The notes below the pieces were generated by a model. That model was not told the origin of the DNA. It did no database searches and saw nothing but the letters and a program-made list of their open reading frames with translations. 64,000 bases of DNA from Erpobdella octoculata (Eukaryota; Annelida; Clitellata; Hirudinida; Erpobdellidae), in NCBI GenBank assembly GCA_963978895.1, contig OZ022240.1:7979550-8043549 (forward strand). Reading direction: 5' to 3'. Shown here in pieces: positions 38,968 to 51,337 of the stretch (its first letter is position 1; the number at the start of each line of letters is the position of its first letter). The position numbers and the translations under genes are program-made.

Positions 38968-39550
38968 CTAACGTTGTACTGAATGGACCACCTTACATGG
39001 TACTGAATGGACCTGTTAATTCATTACAGATTTCTTACTGATTATAGTTGCAATTAGAATAGTGATCAAGCACTCATCCAGGAGTTAGTGTTGGGCGTGT
39101 GTATAAGACAAAATATAAAATTGAGAAAAGGAACAACTAAAAATGCGGCGAAACAGAAATGAAAACTGAGCAAGTTCCAGAACATGTCATAGCATACATA
39201 AACGAGCGCTGGGTAGCGGAAACAACTCTTCTCAAGTGATTCCAACATTGCTTGTTAAACAACAATAAAAACATCACCAATCTTATTAGTATTAAATAAC
39301 CATGAAATTTTATCTGTCATGATTTATCTCTAGTTTTCCAGTTAAATGTCGTTCTGCAGTGTTTGACATTTTTATTCAATTAAATGTATTAAAAAATCGT
39401 TTAATGTGATTATTTGGGGTGGTGAAAAATAAAATTGTTGCCATTTGTAATATCAAAATATGCATTAAGATTGGTTTAATGTTTTTTTATAAGCAAAACA
39501 TCAATTTATAGAACGGTCCATTCAGTACATGGGGTGGTCCATTCATTACA
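38968..39550. mobile_element. Element with GGTCCATTCAGTAC phrase ends (inverted)
   Basis: GTTGTACTGAATGGACCACC ... GGTACTGAATGGACC at 38971-39013 is repeated inverted at 39513-39550 as GGTCCATTCAGTACATGGGG, TGGTCCATTCATTACAAC. The interior is AT-rich without a supported gene. No TSD found; the right end touches the hAT tip at 39559. Confidence 0.6.
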
Positions 39551-39558
39551 ACCACGAC

Positions 39559-40717
39559 CAGTGGCGTAGCTAAGGCGGGGCAGCGGGGGCGGTCCGCCTC
39601 GGGTGTCACCCGTTTGGAGGTGACACCCGGCTGCGATTAAAAAAACCTTACACAAACTCCGTAAAATGAAATAACGGCTAAAATTCTAAAAAACCAATAT
39701 ATATGTGTAGGTTGGAGTGCTCATTTTGATGAGGCTGCAATTTGAGAATTTTGTAATAGGGTAAACAAGAAAATGTAGACGCCAGAGGTGCTGCTCAAAA
39801 CCTTATGCTTACGGTATTTAATTTAACTTTTCTTTGTTACCTCTTCTCTTGGAATGATATACTAAGGAAAATAAATTGCACTCAAATTGCATTGCAAAGT
39901 AAAGGCTTAAGTATTGACCAGTTAGCTATAATAATAGTGGCACCATGAGTGGCACTTTGTCTTTAGATTAAATGAAAATGAATCATATTGTAGAATAAGC
40001 AATAGGACTTGCAGCAGAAAATTGGAGAAATACGATATTCCAATATAAAAAAAATCGGCGTTGAAACGAATGGCAGGTGAAAACGATGACAGCTGAAAAT
40101 CAAAAGGATATGCTGGAATGTCTCGACTGATTCAGTACGGAACTTTGAACTAGATCAAATCTATTGAAGATGTACATCGTTCTAGGTTGTCCAGACAAAT
40201 ACTTAGCTCTCGGCAAACATAGAGAAATTGAAATTATTTCTATCAAATTTAACTGGCTTGTACGATGAATTTAACATAATTATTTCCGAATCTTCTTGTA
40301 GCCCTAAAGTTATCAAATATCAGAAGAAAAACTTTTTCTAGAGATACCAAGTTTGAGAGGATGTATAAAAGCAACCAATGCTACAGTGTCTGATTAGGTT
40401 TCCGTAGATTTTTTTAAATTTATTGTGGAATGGAATTTTACAGAATCCTTTCCGAATCTTATTGTAGCACTAAAGTTATTTATGACGATTTCGTATCTGT
40501 TACTTTGTGCAAGAGGAGCTTTAGTAAATTAATAGAAAACTACTTAAGGTCAACAATGAGCTGTATTTTCAGATTGGATTTATATTTTTCTGCTTTTGAA
40601 AAAATGCTCAAATTGGGAGAAGCTTGCATAACCATTTACAATCAAACTTCGTACATTTCCTATCGTTTTAACTCTATCTTGATAAATATGAAATTTGTTA
40701 TTGGTAATGAAGCCTAG
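39559..40717 (+). pseudogene. hAT transposon remnant (left TIR plus transposase C-terminal fragment)
   Basis: Starts with a hAT-like tip CAGTGGCGTAGCTAAGGCGG and a GTGTCACCC / GGTGACACCC hairpin. At 40440-40560 two frames together give FPNLIVALKLFMTIS, then SVTLCKRSFSKLIENYLRST, then MS, the region before and within the hAT/ZMYM-type dimerisation domain (normally ERSFSKLKLIKNYLRSTMS). A frameshift separates them and the key AER is degraded to CKR. Earlier transposase domains and the right TIR were not found. Confidence 0.7.
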
Positions 40718-42040
40718 CTACTTAAAAGTGTAAATTATTATTATTATATTTATTTAACGTGCTCACTAAAAAGAAAAATATTCAGAGTACAAGAGGACGG
40801 GCCAAAAAGAAACGAACGAACAGAAACACACATCAAACGCAAACAAGTGAAGCAAAAAACAAAGTTTTTTAAAAACACACTTTTATATTTTTACTCTATT
40901 CAAGTGATCATTTGACATCCTCTGGACGTTGATGTTGCCCAATCAATCCGAAAATTATATATGTTACATAAACAACAAGCATATTAGCATAGACAATAAA
41001 TAGTTTGACAAAAATATCACAAGTGATTGCTTAATTAAATTTTGTCCAATCGATCCGAAAATTTGAAAGAATGCATTTTTAATCAGTTCAAGTTGAGTAA
41101 GAGTGGGTAAAAATTTGGTTTTGAGTGCAAACTAATTACAAACTTTTATTTAAGTTACAATCTCTGTTTGTGTGTGTGTCTTTCTCTTATATTGGATCAC
41201 GCTACATGATTCAATTAAAAAAACCAAAAAACTTAATTTCATTTGTATATTTTTTGTATTTCTAAATTGAGTGTATTTGAAATAAAAATGTGTGTTGAAA
41301 AACTCATTTTTTGTAATCTGAGAAAAAAAACGTAACAAAACACAACGGACGTTGCGCGTCATTTATAGTCTTGTTCGGTGTCGGGTGTTAGTTACAGAAA
41401 TTGATGCGGCTGATTTCTTTGCATTACTAACTGATTAACTGCGAGTATTGAAAACAAAAAATAAATGTAAAGTAACTCAAAAAAAGATAACTAACCCAGA
41501 CTGTTCTGGAAACATTGTGTTTCAAAATACTTTGTCAATGAACAACTCAGTGACATTATAGAGTTGGTGTTTGCCGGTGGGGTAACACTGGGCTTCGTCT
41601 CTTAAGGCTTACCTATTGTACCTTCCAAAAAATTGATCGGCGTGGCGGAAGAACTGAAGTCAATTCCTCTAATAAAATAATAACAAACGATCTAGGAAAT
41701 AACACCTAAAGAACATTTTTTCTCAACAAAACCCTTGATCAGAGGAGGGGTTAATTTCACAGTAACATACATTCATAGAAAATCATAATTTTCTTTTTGG
41801 CGTAATGATAATTAGTATTTTAAACGCTTTTCTTTAACCTTATCTGATATTTCATTTATTAAAAATTTTATTTTTTTAACTAATTAATAGAACAACAGTT
41901 ACAAAATTTGCTATGTCATAAAGTTCTAAGTTTTAAATTAACTGACAACATTGTAGCAGGAGTATTGATATAAATTACCAGAATTCAATAAAACACCTTC
42001 GACTTTCGCTATGCAATAACATAAAAAATTAATCAACAAC
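40718..42040. other. AT-rich interval with a short family T relative
   Basis: A shortened family T copy at about 41134-41310 (ACAAACTTTTATTTAAGTTA ... TTTCTAAATTGAGTGTATTT). Otherwise nothing recognised. Confidence 0.55.
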
Positions 42041-42052
42041 TGCAGTTAGCTC

Positions 42053-42235
42053 CAACTCCGCCTCGCTTATTGCGAGCCAGTCCCAAGCCTGGAGAAAGGA
42101 GGAGGGAAAAGTAAAAAGGATCAAATTCTGATCCACGACAGGAAGTACTTAAGTGCTTCCTACATACAGCCATTAGAGTCTTAAAACACATGGTGTTAAG
42201 GACTATAAACTATTATAAAAAAAAAAAAAAAAAAA
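42053..42235 (+). mobile_element. Retroposon with poly(A) tail and 12-bp TSD
   Basis: A GC-richer 183-bp segment (CAACTCCGCCTCGCTTATTG, GAGCCAGTCCCAAGCCTGGA, AAGGAGGAGGG) ends in 19 A residues (42217-42235). It is flanked by the direct repeat TGCAGTTAGCTC (42041-42052 and 42236-42247). This is the signature of L1-type target-primed retroposition. No pol III boxes are evident, so it may be a 5'-truncated LINE 3' end or a SINE of unknown origin. Confidence 0.88.
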
Positions 42236-42249
42236 TGCAGTTAGCTCGA

Positions 42250-42445
42250 TTCTTACCGGTTAAATGTTAGAAGAAAATCTCTGAAAACCCTCAATGCATT
42301 ATTATTCGGATTTGATGTTCCAATAGTAACTTTTAAAAGCAACATTGTAGGACATTCTCGGAATGTAGGAGCCCACGTCAATAACATTGCACCAAACAAA
42401 TTCGATGAATTTTTTTTGTGTTGTAAAAATGTCAGATTCAAATTA
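42250..42445 (-). pseudogene. Possible decayed ILEI-domain exon
   Basis: Two minus-strand frames together resemble exon 2 of the PAN/ILEI genes: MSYNVAFKSYYWNIKSE in one, then NNALRVFRDFLLTFN in the next, followed by a GGTAAG donor-like site. In the intact copy the equivalent reads GVNVVVFTPMNCTWNFDS then a helix. Weak and possibly coincidental. Confidence 0.3.
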
Positions 42446-42449
42446 CTTA

Positions 42450-44310
42450 TTCAGATGATAGTTTGCAAGAATAATATTAATACTTATTTTAGTATGAAGA
42501 TTCATGAAAAAATAATTGTATTAAATTTTTAGCAGTAGATATCGATTTTGTATTTTAAAAAATATTGACATTAAATGAGTCAATATTGTCCATCAAAACA
42601 ATAATAGTTCATTGTAACTTATTAGTAACAAAAACCAACAACAAAATAACTATACAACGTTATTTGTTGATGATTTATTTGAAATACTTAAATATTTTTA
42701 AGAATAAAATTATGTTTTTTGTTTTATTCATTAATAAAAATTAATTGTTTTATGTGCATGAAATGAAAAACGTGCTATTATTCACATGACAACAAATATA
42801 TATAAATTTTTTCATTAGCTTTCAAAAAACATTTTGTTTGTTAGTTTGTTTTTACAACAAAATTAATTGTTTTAAAAATATTGCGTTTTTTGACAAATAA
42901 ATATTGCGGTAATATTCAACGTTGAATTTAAAAAAAAAAAAAACTACCATCAATAACAATCAACGACCACAGCAACTTTTTAATGAAATTAATTTGCCTT
43001 TCATTCAAATTTTATCTGTCATTCCTGCTCTATTAAAGCTGTTAGCACAAATAGTGTACCTGATAGTATACTTGTTTTGTGGTATTTTCGTTCTAAACCT
43101 TTGCTATTAATACCTGATAGTATACTTGTTTCGTGGTATTTTCGTTTTCAAACTCTATTGTATAGTTTATGAGTTATACGTTTGAAATACATAGGCTTTT
43201 GTGCTTATAAAAATTTTGTTTTATTACGATCTATATACACTGCTAACAGGAATAAATTTAGTTAGTTATTTTTAATAAAGTGAAGAATATTGATGTTTAG
43301 TTACATTTTATTTTAGCAGTAATTAAAACAAGTAAAAATTGAAAAATATTTTTTTAAAATGACTTTTTTACGATTAAGGGAGAAATGGAGTGTCGTAAGT
43401 ACGTTTTCCAAAATTTTTTCTTAAACTTCCTTTTTTCATTTTTATTTTTCCAAGTTTTTTTTATAAAAACCTTAGTGTGAACAACCGTTTTCTTTTTTCT
43501 CAAATTTTTTTCTAAAGCTTCCATACTATTTTTGCAAAAACTGTTTTGGAAAATATAATTAACGCCCCTGAAATAGTGTTTTTTTATTTTGAAAATTTTG
43601 AAAATTTTTATTATATTAGTTTTTAAAACATATTTGGAAATTATTTTGGAGGGAACATTTCCTGCCTCTACCCCCCCATGACGTTTTTGGATTTATGTAT
43701 TGGTTTCATTCCTAGAACTCTTACAAATTTCTTTCATTTCTTTTTAAAATTTATTGGGGACCTTTTGTGCCTTTTTACAAACGTCTCAAAAATTAGTGGG
43801 AAGTGGTAGAAAATTGATTAGAGGTTTTTTGGAAATTTCTTGGAGTACCCCGGCTACCTCCAGCTATGTGATGATCTTGAATTTGTGTAATGTTTTTAAA
43901 AGTACATTCGTTTGCTTAATTTAAAGTCAAAAGATCAATGGGAAGTGGCCAAAAAATCGATTACAGGTTTTTTTCACAAACAAACAAACATCAGGCAATG
44001 CTTATAAAAGAGTTAGTAATTAAGAAATAAAATTGTTCTGTGCTTAAAGTTTTTATTATTAAAAAAACCTAAAATTACTAGTGTTTGAATAAGCATGAAA
44101 TGTAAAATGTGCTTCTCATAACAATAACAGTGCAAGTGGAAAATATTATTAATTTAAAATAGAAAGCTATTATGATAGCATGTGAGCTTTTTACTAAAAT
44201 ATGGTATGAGAAACAACCGTAGATGATAAAACAAAAGTGCATATGCGGGAACAAATTCTGTAGTTATTGTTTTTTATATTTTGTTTTTTTTGTTAAAAAT
44301 TCGAATTGTT
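42450..44310. other. AT-rich interval, nothing recognised
   Basis: Short direct repeat ACCTGATAGTATACTTGTTT (43059-43078 and 43112-43131). No gene-like frame. Confidence 0.5.
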
Positions 44311-44313
44311 TCA

Positions 44314-45430
44314 TCAAATTTTAAAAATTTTGATTTGGAACTCATTTTCATTTTTGATCTTCCAACCTAAAAACAAATTTTAAATAACAATTAGAAAAGA
44401 GAATTTCGAATTTAGTTAAAAAATTAATTAAAGTTTGTTTTTTATCATCTTCGATCAAATGCATGTTTAAATTATTCTCACTTTCAAAAACAGCGTGCAG
44501 TGTTTCAATTTTGGAAGAATCATAAATTTTTTAATAAATCTGTTAAGAAAACGTTGTTGAAAAAAAAACAAAATAAGTTTTCCTGTTTTTAAATTAGAAG
44601 TGTTCAGGCCAAGAAATTCAAAATATTCAATTTTGTCTTTGTTCTGCTCTGACGACCAATCAAAATAACCGATGTGACCAACAAGTACTGCCTCGTTTGG
44701 TAATTTCTTAATTTGACGTTGCAATAAAAAACATATTTTCTTAGAGTTCAATAAAAGAAATTGAATTAAAAAACAATTATTCTTACCTCTATAATGTTTC
44801 TAAAATTTTCATACCATGAATTACTTTCATATGATGCATATAAATTCTAACTACAATCCACAGGTTCAAGAATTGCAATATTGAAGGTATTTTGAAAATT
44901 GAGTTTTTTAGTTTCATAAAAGTTATTAAACAATCCTGATTTTGAAACAGCACTTTCAGACCATGTTTTTTTTCAAATGACAGATATCTAAATTACGGAA
45001 AAAATGTAGTAATTTTTTATAAGTTTTTCAGATGAATCCGCTTTAGTTTTTTATATAAAAAATATTTCAACGGTAGATAACTTACTTTTATTTGAGTACA
45101 TACAACAGTTTGGCTTGTTAAAAACAAGAAATTGCGGCAAAGTAGAGTATAAATAACAAGTAATTTCAGAACGATCATTTTTGACTATTTGCACACTTGA
45201 ACAATTTGGCTCGGAAAAACATTCAAGACAACAAGTCAATTCGTTTTGTTTTTTTATCACACTTTTAGCTGCTTCATTTTTAATAATAAACATTCCTAAA
45301 CTGTTTAAATCTTCTGGATTGCTTTCAGGATAACTGCTTTATCATCAAAATGTATGCCAACAAATGTTTTGTTTTCTTGAGAGTTGGTTTTCAAAAACCT
45401 GATGAAAATTAGCAGCCAAAACAACTGCAT
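44314..45430 (-). pseudogene. PAN/ILEI-type secreted protein copy A (pseudogene)
   Basis: Four-exon plan of the family is recognisable. Exon 1 starts at 45430 with a signal-like MQLFWLLIFIRFLKTNSQEN, then loses frame (stops near 45310-45320) before the cysteine segment CCLECFSEPNCSSV...CYLY...NCCMYS. Exon 2 (about 44990-44800) is frameshifted and has TAG in place of Trp at the conserved CTWNF position. Exon 3 (about 44715-44470) remains open: LPNEAVLVGH, FLGLNTSNLKTGKLILFFFQ. Exon 4 (44314-44366) is open, WKIKNENEF. It is disabled by at least one frameshift and one nonsense change. Confidence 0.75.
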
Positions 45431-45489
45431 TTTTCATCAAACGTTATTGCTACCTGAAAACATTGATTGAATGAAAATTTGTTTTTAAA

Positions 45490-46320
45490 TAATTTAATGG
45501 TTAATACAGTGAAACATCAAAACTAACTTGTCTGGTAGTTAGAATGCAGATAATTCCTAAGCTGTCACCTCCTGTTTTAGAAAGTTGTATTATAAAACAG
45601 CAACTCTAAATTATAACCTATTTTTCAGAATTTATAGTATTAAGTCTTATGAATTGAATTGTCCAAAACTCCATTTCATTATTTGCAAACTGCTGTTTTA
45701 ATTAATTAAAATTAAATTCAAATACAAACGTTAGTTTTGTATATTAAATGAGGCATGTATTCATTTATTTGTAATAATATTTATATTGTAAAAACATATA
45801 TTATTAAAATACACTTTTACTTTATTTCTATTAATTTTTATTAAAACCTTTAGTCATTTTTTATAAATAAGTACACAGCACCAATTTGTAAATTAATTTA
45901 TTTTATTATTGCATTTTAGTTTAATAATAATATCAAATTAATCAAACTAGTCAATTTATTCAACAATTCAAAATCGTGGAAAATGTTTTTTCATTGTCTA
46001 ATGTGTTGTTATTGTTCAAATCAAAGTCATAAATAAAATAAGTTTTAATTTGAATAAATATAAAAATGTGCAGTCATAAATAAAATAAGTTTTAATGTGA
46101 ATAAATATAAAAATGTGCTGCTAATTTTAATTGGTCATTTAAAAAAATTTGCAGATAAGAATCTAGTATGTCAGTTAGCTTTTTACTAAAACGTACAAGT
46201 GCACATGAACCGATGATAGAAAAACAAAAGTGCAAATGTTGAGACAATAAACTACTATTGTTTGTGTTGAAGACAATTCCAATTAAATTCATTATTGCAA
46301 AACAGTTTGATTAGTTTTGA
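45490..46320. other. Intergenic AT-rich interval between copies A and B
   Basis: Contains a near-perfect direct duplication of CAGTCATAAATAAAATAAGT with following text (46072-46120 against 46025-46070). No gene. Confidence 0.5.
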
Positions 46321-46324
46321 AAAA

Positions 46325-47483
46325 CTCCAATAAAATTGACATGCGTCTCATTTTTTTCTAAAATTTTTCAACCTAGAAAAATAAAAAGGTATAGCAAAAA
46401 ATAGATTAAAAAGATTATTTTTTCTAAAAATTTAATCAATGTTTGTGTTATATCAATTTTAACTATTCTCACTTTCAACAACAATTCTTAATTTGTCATC
46501 GTTTTCGTAGTTATAAACATTTGTAATCAATTTACTTGGAAATTCCTTTTGCAAAATGAAAGAAAATTTGCTTCCTGCATTTAACATTTCAATTTTTAGG
46601 CCCAGAGATTTATAATAATTTTTTTCTGATTGGTTATCAATTGAAGACGAATTAAAATTGTTGACGTATCCAGCAAAAATTGTTTTGTCTGGTAAATTCT
46701 TAATAGTTCATGGCAAAACAAAACATGTATTATCTTTGAAATGACTTTGTAAAAAAGTTAAAAAATATATAAATCTCACATTCATATGCTGTTTAAAGTT
46801 GTCATACCATGAATCAATATCATACGATGCATTAAAATTCCAAATGCAGTTCATAGGTTCAAGAACCGCAATATAACAATTTTTTTCAAAACTAAGTAAT
46901 TCGGCTTTATTACTATTTTCTAAAAATCCTGATTTTGAAGCAGTGCTTTTAAACGCTTTTATTTCTAAATAACAAATCTCTAAAAAAAATAAAAAAAATA
47001 AACTAATAAAATAAAAAACACACTTTGTTGGAGACTCAAAATTAGTATTTTATACTCAAATATGCAATTGTCGTATAAAATTTAATCAAAGAGCAAATTT
47101 GGTTTCAGTTTTTACAAACGAAAATTACTTTGATTACTCACTTTTATTTGAATACATACGACAGTCTGGTTGAAAAAGGAAGAGAAAATAAGGCAGGGTA
47201 GAATATAGATAACAATAAATTTTTCCTGCTCCTTCTTTTTTAATTTGAACACTAGAACAATCTGGTCTGGAGAAACATTTCAGACAACAAGTCAAATCGT
47301 TCTGTTTTTGTATCGCACTAGCAGTTGCTCCATTTTCGATGATTAAAATTTCTATATTTTTACAGTTGAACTACTATGAGTACAAACTGTATTTTTATTA
47401 AAATGGACAGCAACAAATGTGTTGTTTTCTTGAGAGCTGATTTTGAGAAACCCGATAAAAACTAGCAACCAAAACAACAACAT
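46325..47483 (-). pseudogene. PAN/ILEI-type secreted protein copy B (near-intact)
   Basis: Exon 1 from ATG 47483: MLLFWLLVFIGFLKISSQEN signal peptide, then frame is lost after SSSTVKI by what looks like a missing base in an A run near 47358, and continues perfectly as IENGATASAIQKQ and CCLKCFSRPDCSSV...CYLY...DCRMYSNKSE. Exon 2 (about 46980-46792) and exon 3 (about 46698-46459) are fully open: SKSGFLEN, VLEPMNCIWNF, then NLPDKTIFAGY, YYKSLGLKIE, FSFILQKEFPSKLITNVYNY, ending SENS and TAA. The exon 4 equivalent (46325-46375) has TGA for Trp, so this copy probably ends in exon 3. One base decides gene versus pseudogene; sequencing error in the homopolymer is possible. Confidence 0.68.
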
Positions 47484-47539
47484 TTTTGTACAAATAAGGT
47501 TTTAATAATAATTATTTTTTAAACTTTGGTAGAATAATT

Positions 47540-48700
47540 AGAACAAATATATATGTTTATTGTGAACAGTTACGTAATAGCAATGAGTAACAGTAAAAAA
47601 ATAAATACTTAAAATTACGAATTCAGCGTGGTTTAACTTAACTTTTTTGGTAGGTAGAATGTTGTCAGCTTCTTGTTAGCCCAAGCTCCAACAAGTTGTC
47701 TAAAACAACACAGCGACTCGCAAACATAATTTATATAAAAATATAATAATAAACGTTTTCTGCGTAATTTTTCACTACAAGTGAAAAAAGTAAAAATTTT
47801 CAAAACCGGACAAAGCGGTTTCTTTTGAAGTTGTCAACGTGAGAATGTTTCAGCGGTCATTCCGAGAATTTCCTCATTAAGAATGAATTTATGCTCACAC
47901 TGCTATTTAAATAAAACATAAATAATCTAATAACTACAAAAAGTTTTTCAAGTCAAAGAAAACAAAAAATAAAAGTCTCTTTCATCGCAATTAGCCGAAA
48001 ACAGTTGGGAAAAATTAATACTTCCAAATAACCGTTTGTCTATAAAACACAAAAATGCTTTTCCAAGTTAACGTTTACAATTTGTTTTATATTTTTTTGC
48101 CATCAATTCTAACAAAAAACGTTTTTGTGTTTCAACTAAAGCAGCTTTTTTATAGAACTAATTTGCCATCCGTTCAACCTTCCATTCAAACTTTGTCGGT
48201 CGTGTTCTCTTCTATTAAAGCTTTTAGCAAGAATAGTACATTTTACAGTTTTTTATAGTTTTTTATTGAGTTGAATTTTTTCCGGATAGGAGTTGTAGTT
48301 GCAATCGTTAATCTTGTGGTGTAGAAAAAAAAACATTTGCACGTACGATCATAGTTAAATCCTGCAGGCGTCACCAGCGTTCACAAAGACTTTGGATAAA
48401 GTATGGGTATGCTGTGGCTGGCGCTGGTTGTTTTTTAAAATGGGTCCAGGTTGACTGAAGTTAGTGAAGTGATTTGTGGCTTAGAGAACTAAGGATTAAA
48501 GCTACGTTAAACCATGTCAAACTTTATTCGAGTAATAACTGGCTTATAACATTGTTAATAAAATCTTGTTAAAAATATTTTAGGGGTTTAATATTAAATA
48601 ACAGATTTTGGCAAAATCGAAAGCTTATGATCTCATGCAAGCTTAAAAATATTTTGTTTTTGTTTTTGTGAAAACTGTTGTTAATTGACAAATGTGTCGT
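47540..48700. other. AT-rich flank of copy B
   Basis: No gene found. The text CCATCCGTTCAACCTTCCAT / AGCTTTTAGCAAGAATAGTA (48165-48240) recurs diverged at 43000-43060, 56480-56550 and 57735-57800. It is therefore part of the duplicated unit upstream of each PAN/ILEI copy. Confidence 0.55.
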
Positions 48701-48717
48701 ATTGTATTGTATATAAT

Positions 48718-49274
48718 ACTAGCGGGGTTACCCGGCGTTGCCCGGGGTTTTTAGAGGTTTTTCTAATGTTTGTCTCTCTCGCTCCCGTTCCCTTCTCCAC
48801 TTTCCCGTTTTCGTAGCGTTCCCGGTCGCATTTCCGCTCTCGGTCGTTTTCCAGCTCCCGGTCGCTTTCCCGCTCAGAAGTTCTGTTATCGATTTTCTCT
48901 CTTGCTCGCGTTTCCTTCCAAGCTTGCTCTCCCGATTCCAGTCGCTTTCCGCGTTCCCGGTCGCTTTCCGCGTTCCCGGTCGCTTTCCGCGTTCCCGGTC
49001 GCTTTCCCGTTCCCGGTCGCTTTCCCGTTCCCGGTCGCTTTCCCGTTCTCGGTCGCTTTCCCGTTCCCGGTCGCTTTCCCGTTCCCGGTCGCTTTCCCGT
49101 TTCCGGTCGCTTTCCCGTTCCCGCTCACGCTTGCTCTCCCGTTCCCGGTCATGCTTGCTCTCCCATTCCCGGTCACGGTAGCTCTCCCGTTCCCGTTTCC
49201 GTTCCCGCTCATTTTCTCTTTTACATTCTTTCATAACTTCTGTTAGCCTATAAAACGCAAAATAGATTTGCTAA
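48718..49274 (+). mobile_element. Family S element, copy 8 (intact counterpart of copy 4)
   Basis: Head ACTAGCGGGGTTACCCGGCG, 18-bp unit array about 48955-49130 with fewer units than copy 4, then TTTCATAACTTCTGTTAGCC, CTATAAAACGCAAAATAG. It carries the single CTCGCTCCC at 48778-48786 that is duplicated around FB1. Confidence 0.88.
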
Positions 49275-49613
49275 GACTATATATATATATATATGAATGT
49301 TTGTGGGTTAGTTTGTCTATTATAGAAACGGGAAAGCACCCGGAACGGACAGCGAGCGGGAACAGAAAAGCAAGCGTGAGCGGGAATGGGAGAGCAAACG
49401 TGAGCGGGAACGGGGCAGCGACCGGGACGGGAAAACGACCGGGAGCGGGAAAGCGACCGGGAGCGGGAAAGCGACCGGCAGTGGGAAAACGACCGAAAAC
49501 GGAAAAGCTAACAGGAGTGGGAAAGCAGGTGGGAAAGGAAACGGGAGAGAAAGAGACAAACATTAGAAAAACCTCAAAAAACCTGGGCAACGCCGGGTAT
49601 CTCCGCTAGTACA
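49275..49613 (-). mobile_element. Family S element, copy 9 (short form), inserted in copy 8's TA end
   Basis: Head at 49613 on the minus strand, short tail at 49275-49330. With copy 8 it makes a near-palindromic 0.9-kb structure equal to 17468-18313. Confidence 0.82.
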
Positions 49614-49886
49614 TACATAAACACACACACAGACACACATACATGCACATACACATACATACATACACACATACATACGCACATACATATATATATATAG
49701 TTCCCGCTCGCTCACCCGCTCCGCTCCGCTCATTTTGTGACGGATTTCAAAAATTTTTTTTTTAGTTTTGATTTTCATTGACTCTCAAGGTTGTGTGAAA
49801 ATTTCATTACGATCGGATGAATGGTGTAGCAATGCATAAAGGACATTAACATAAATACAAACATTCATTTTTATATATATAGATTG
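49614..49886 (+). mobile_element. (CATA)n tract and plus-strand S tail
   Basis: Same junction as at 18314-18620, with CATTACGATCGGATGAATGG and an ending AACATTCATTTTTATATATA TAGAT. It probably closes the outer S element that begins at 48718. Confidence 0.75.
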
Positions 49887-50445
49887 GTTTGTAATTTAAC
49901 TTTTTTTAATTTGGTACACAGCTTGTATTACAGACTTAACCAGTAAAATTTAAAACCTTGAATAAACAATTAGAATAATAATACAATTTAAATTAATTGA
50001 AATTACAAAAATATTTTCGTGTGTGAATTGCTGATTTTTGCTTATATCTGCATAAATCAGAGATTATGCTTTTTCAACAATAAAAAATAGAAGGTAGAAA
50101 TAAATGTAGGGGAACATAAATAATTATGACAATGTCACTTCCTAATAAAATCACCGGTGCATAAAACGTTGATGATAAACAAGTGCAAATGTTGAAGAAA
50201 AAATTTGTTATTGATTCATTATAAAAACTTTCAATTTGAAAATTTAATGATTTAAAAAAGTTCAAATGTTTTTATTTAATTTTAATTATATTGACCTGTG
50301 TATTATTTTCTTTTATTATCTTCCAGCCTAGAACAAAATAAACAAATAACAATTTAAAACAAAATTCAATGGCTTAGTTTTATAAAAAAATATAATAAAT
50401 TAAGGAGTTTTAACAACTACAATTAAAAACGTTTTTACTCTCAAG

Positions 50446-51250
50446 AAGTAAATTAAAAACGAATTTTTAAAACCAATGCTCTTATATGTAATTAAAACAC
50501 AAATTTTGCAATCAATTTTTTCTTATATTACTCTTTTATTTTATATTAAAGTCGAAATATCTTAATTATATCGAAATATCGAAATTAATTAAAATTATCT
50601 AAATTAATTGACTTATTGTAAAACTAATAATTGAATATTGCATTGTCTTCTATTTTGAGCATGTATGCAAAATTTGAAAAAAAATCTATCATCAGGAAGT
50701 GAATCAAAAATTGATTGCAAGATTTGAAACAGACAGAGAAACAAACAGACAGACAGAGAAACAAACAGACAGACAGAGAAACAGAGACGACGAGTTAATA
50801 AAAGCATTGGTAATAATAATAAAAATATCATCAAAAAGCATCGAATTTAAATATCTCAACTATTTTCATGAATTTTCGTACACGCTTGAGAATCGCGGTC
50901 AGTGAGTGTGGTTCGTGTTAACTTGGTAAAATAGTCTGCCAGTCGGTTAGCGTTTTGTGGTCAAGAAAACCCTCAAGAAAACCCTCAAGAAAACCCTCAA
51001 GAAAACCCTCAAGAAAACCCTCAAGAAACCCCTCGATAAAATCCTCAAGAAAATTAACTAGATTAATTGACTTATTGTAAAACTAATAATTGAATATTGC
51101 ATTGTCTTCTATCTTGAGCATGTATGCAAAATTTGAAAAAAATCTATCATCAGGAAGTGACTCAAAAATTGATTGCAAGATTTGAAACAGACAGAGAAAC
51201 AGACAGACAGAGAAACAGAGACGACGAGTTAATAAAAGCATTGGTAAAAA
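50446..51250 (-). mobile_element. Family M element, copy 3
   Basis: Both ends present, internal duplication, five units of AACCCTCAAGAA around 50965-51030, and an expanded (CAGACAGACAGAGAAACAAA)-type run at 50730-50790. It splits PAN/ILEI copy C. Confidence 0.85.
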
Positions 51251-51337
51251 GAAAGTTGAATGTTTAGTAAATACACGATCATAAAATTTTGTTACCGATT
51301 TGCTAGGAAAACCTTTTTGCAGAACAAAAACTAAACA

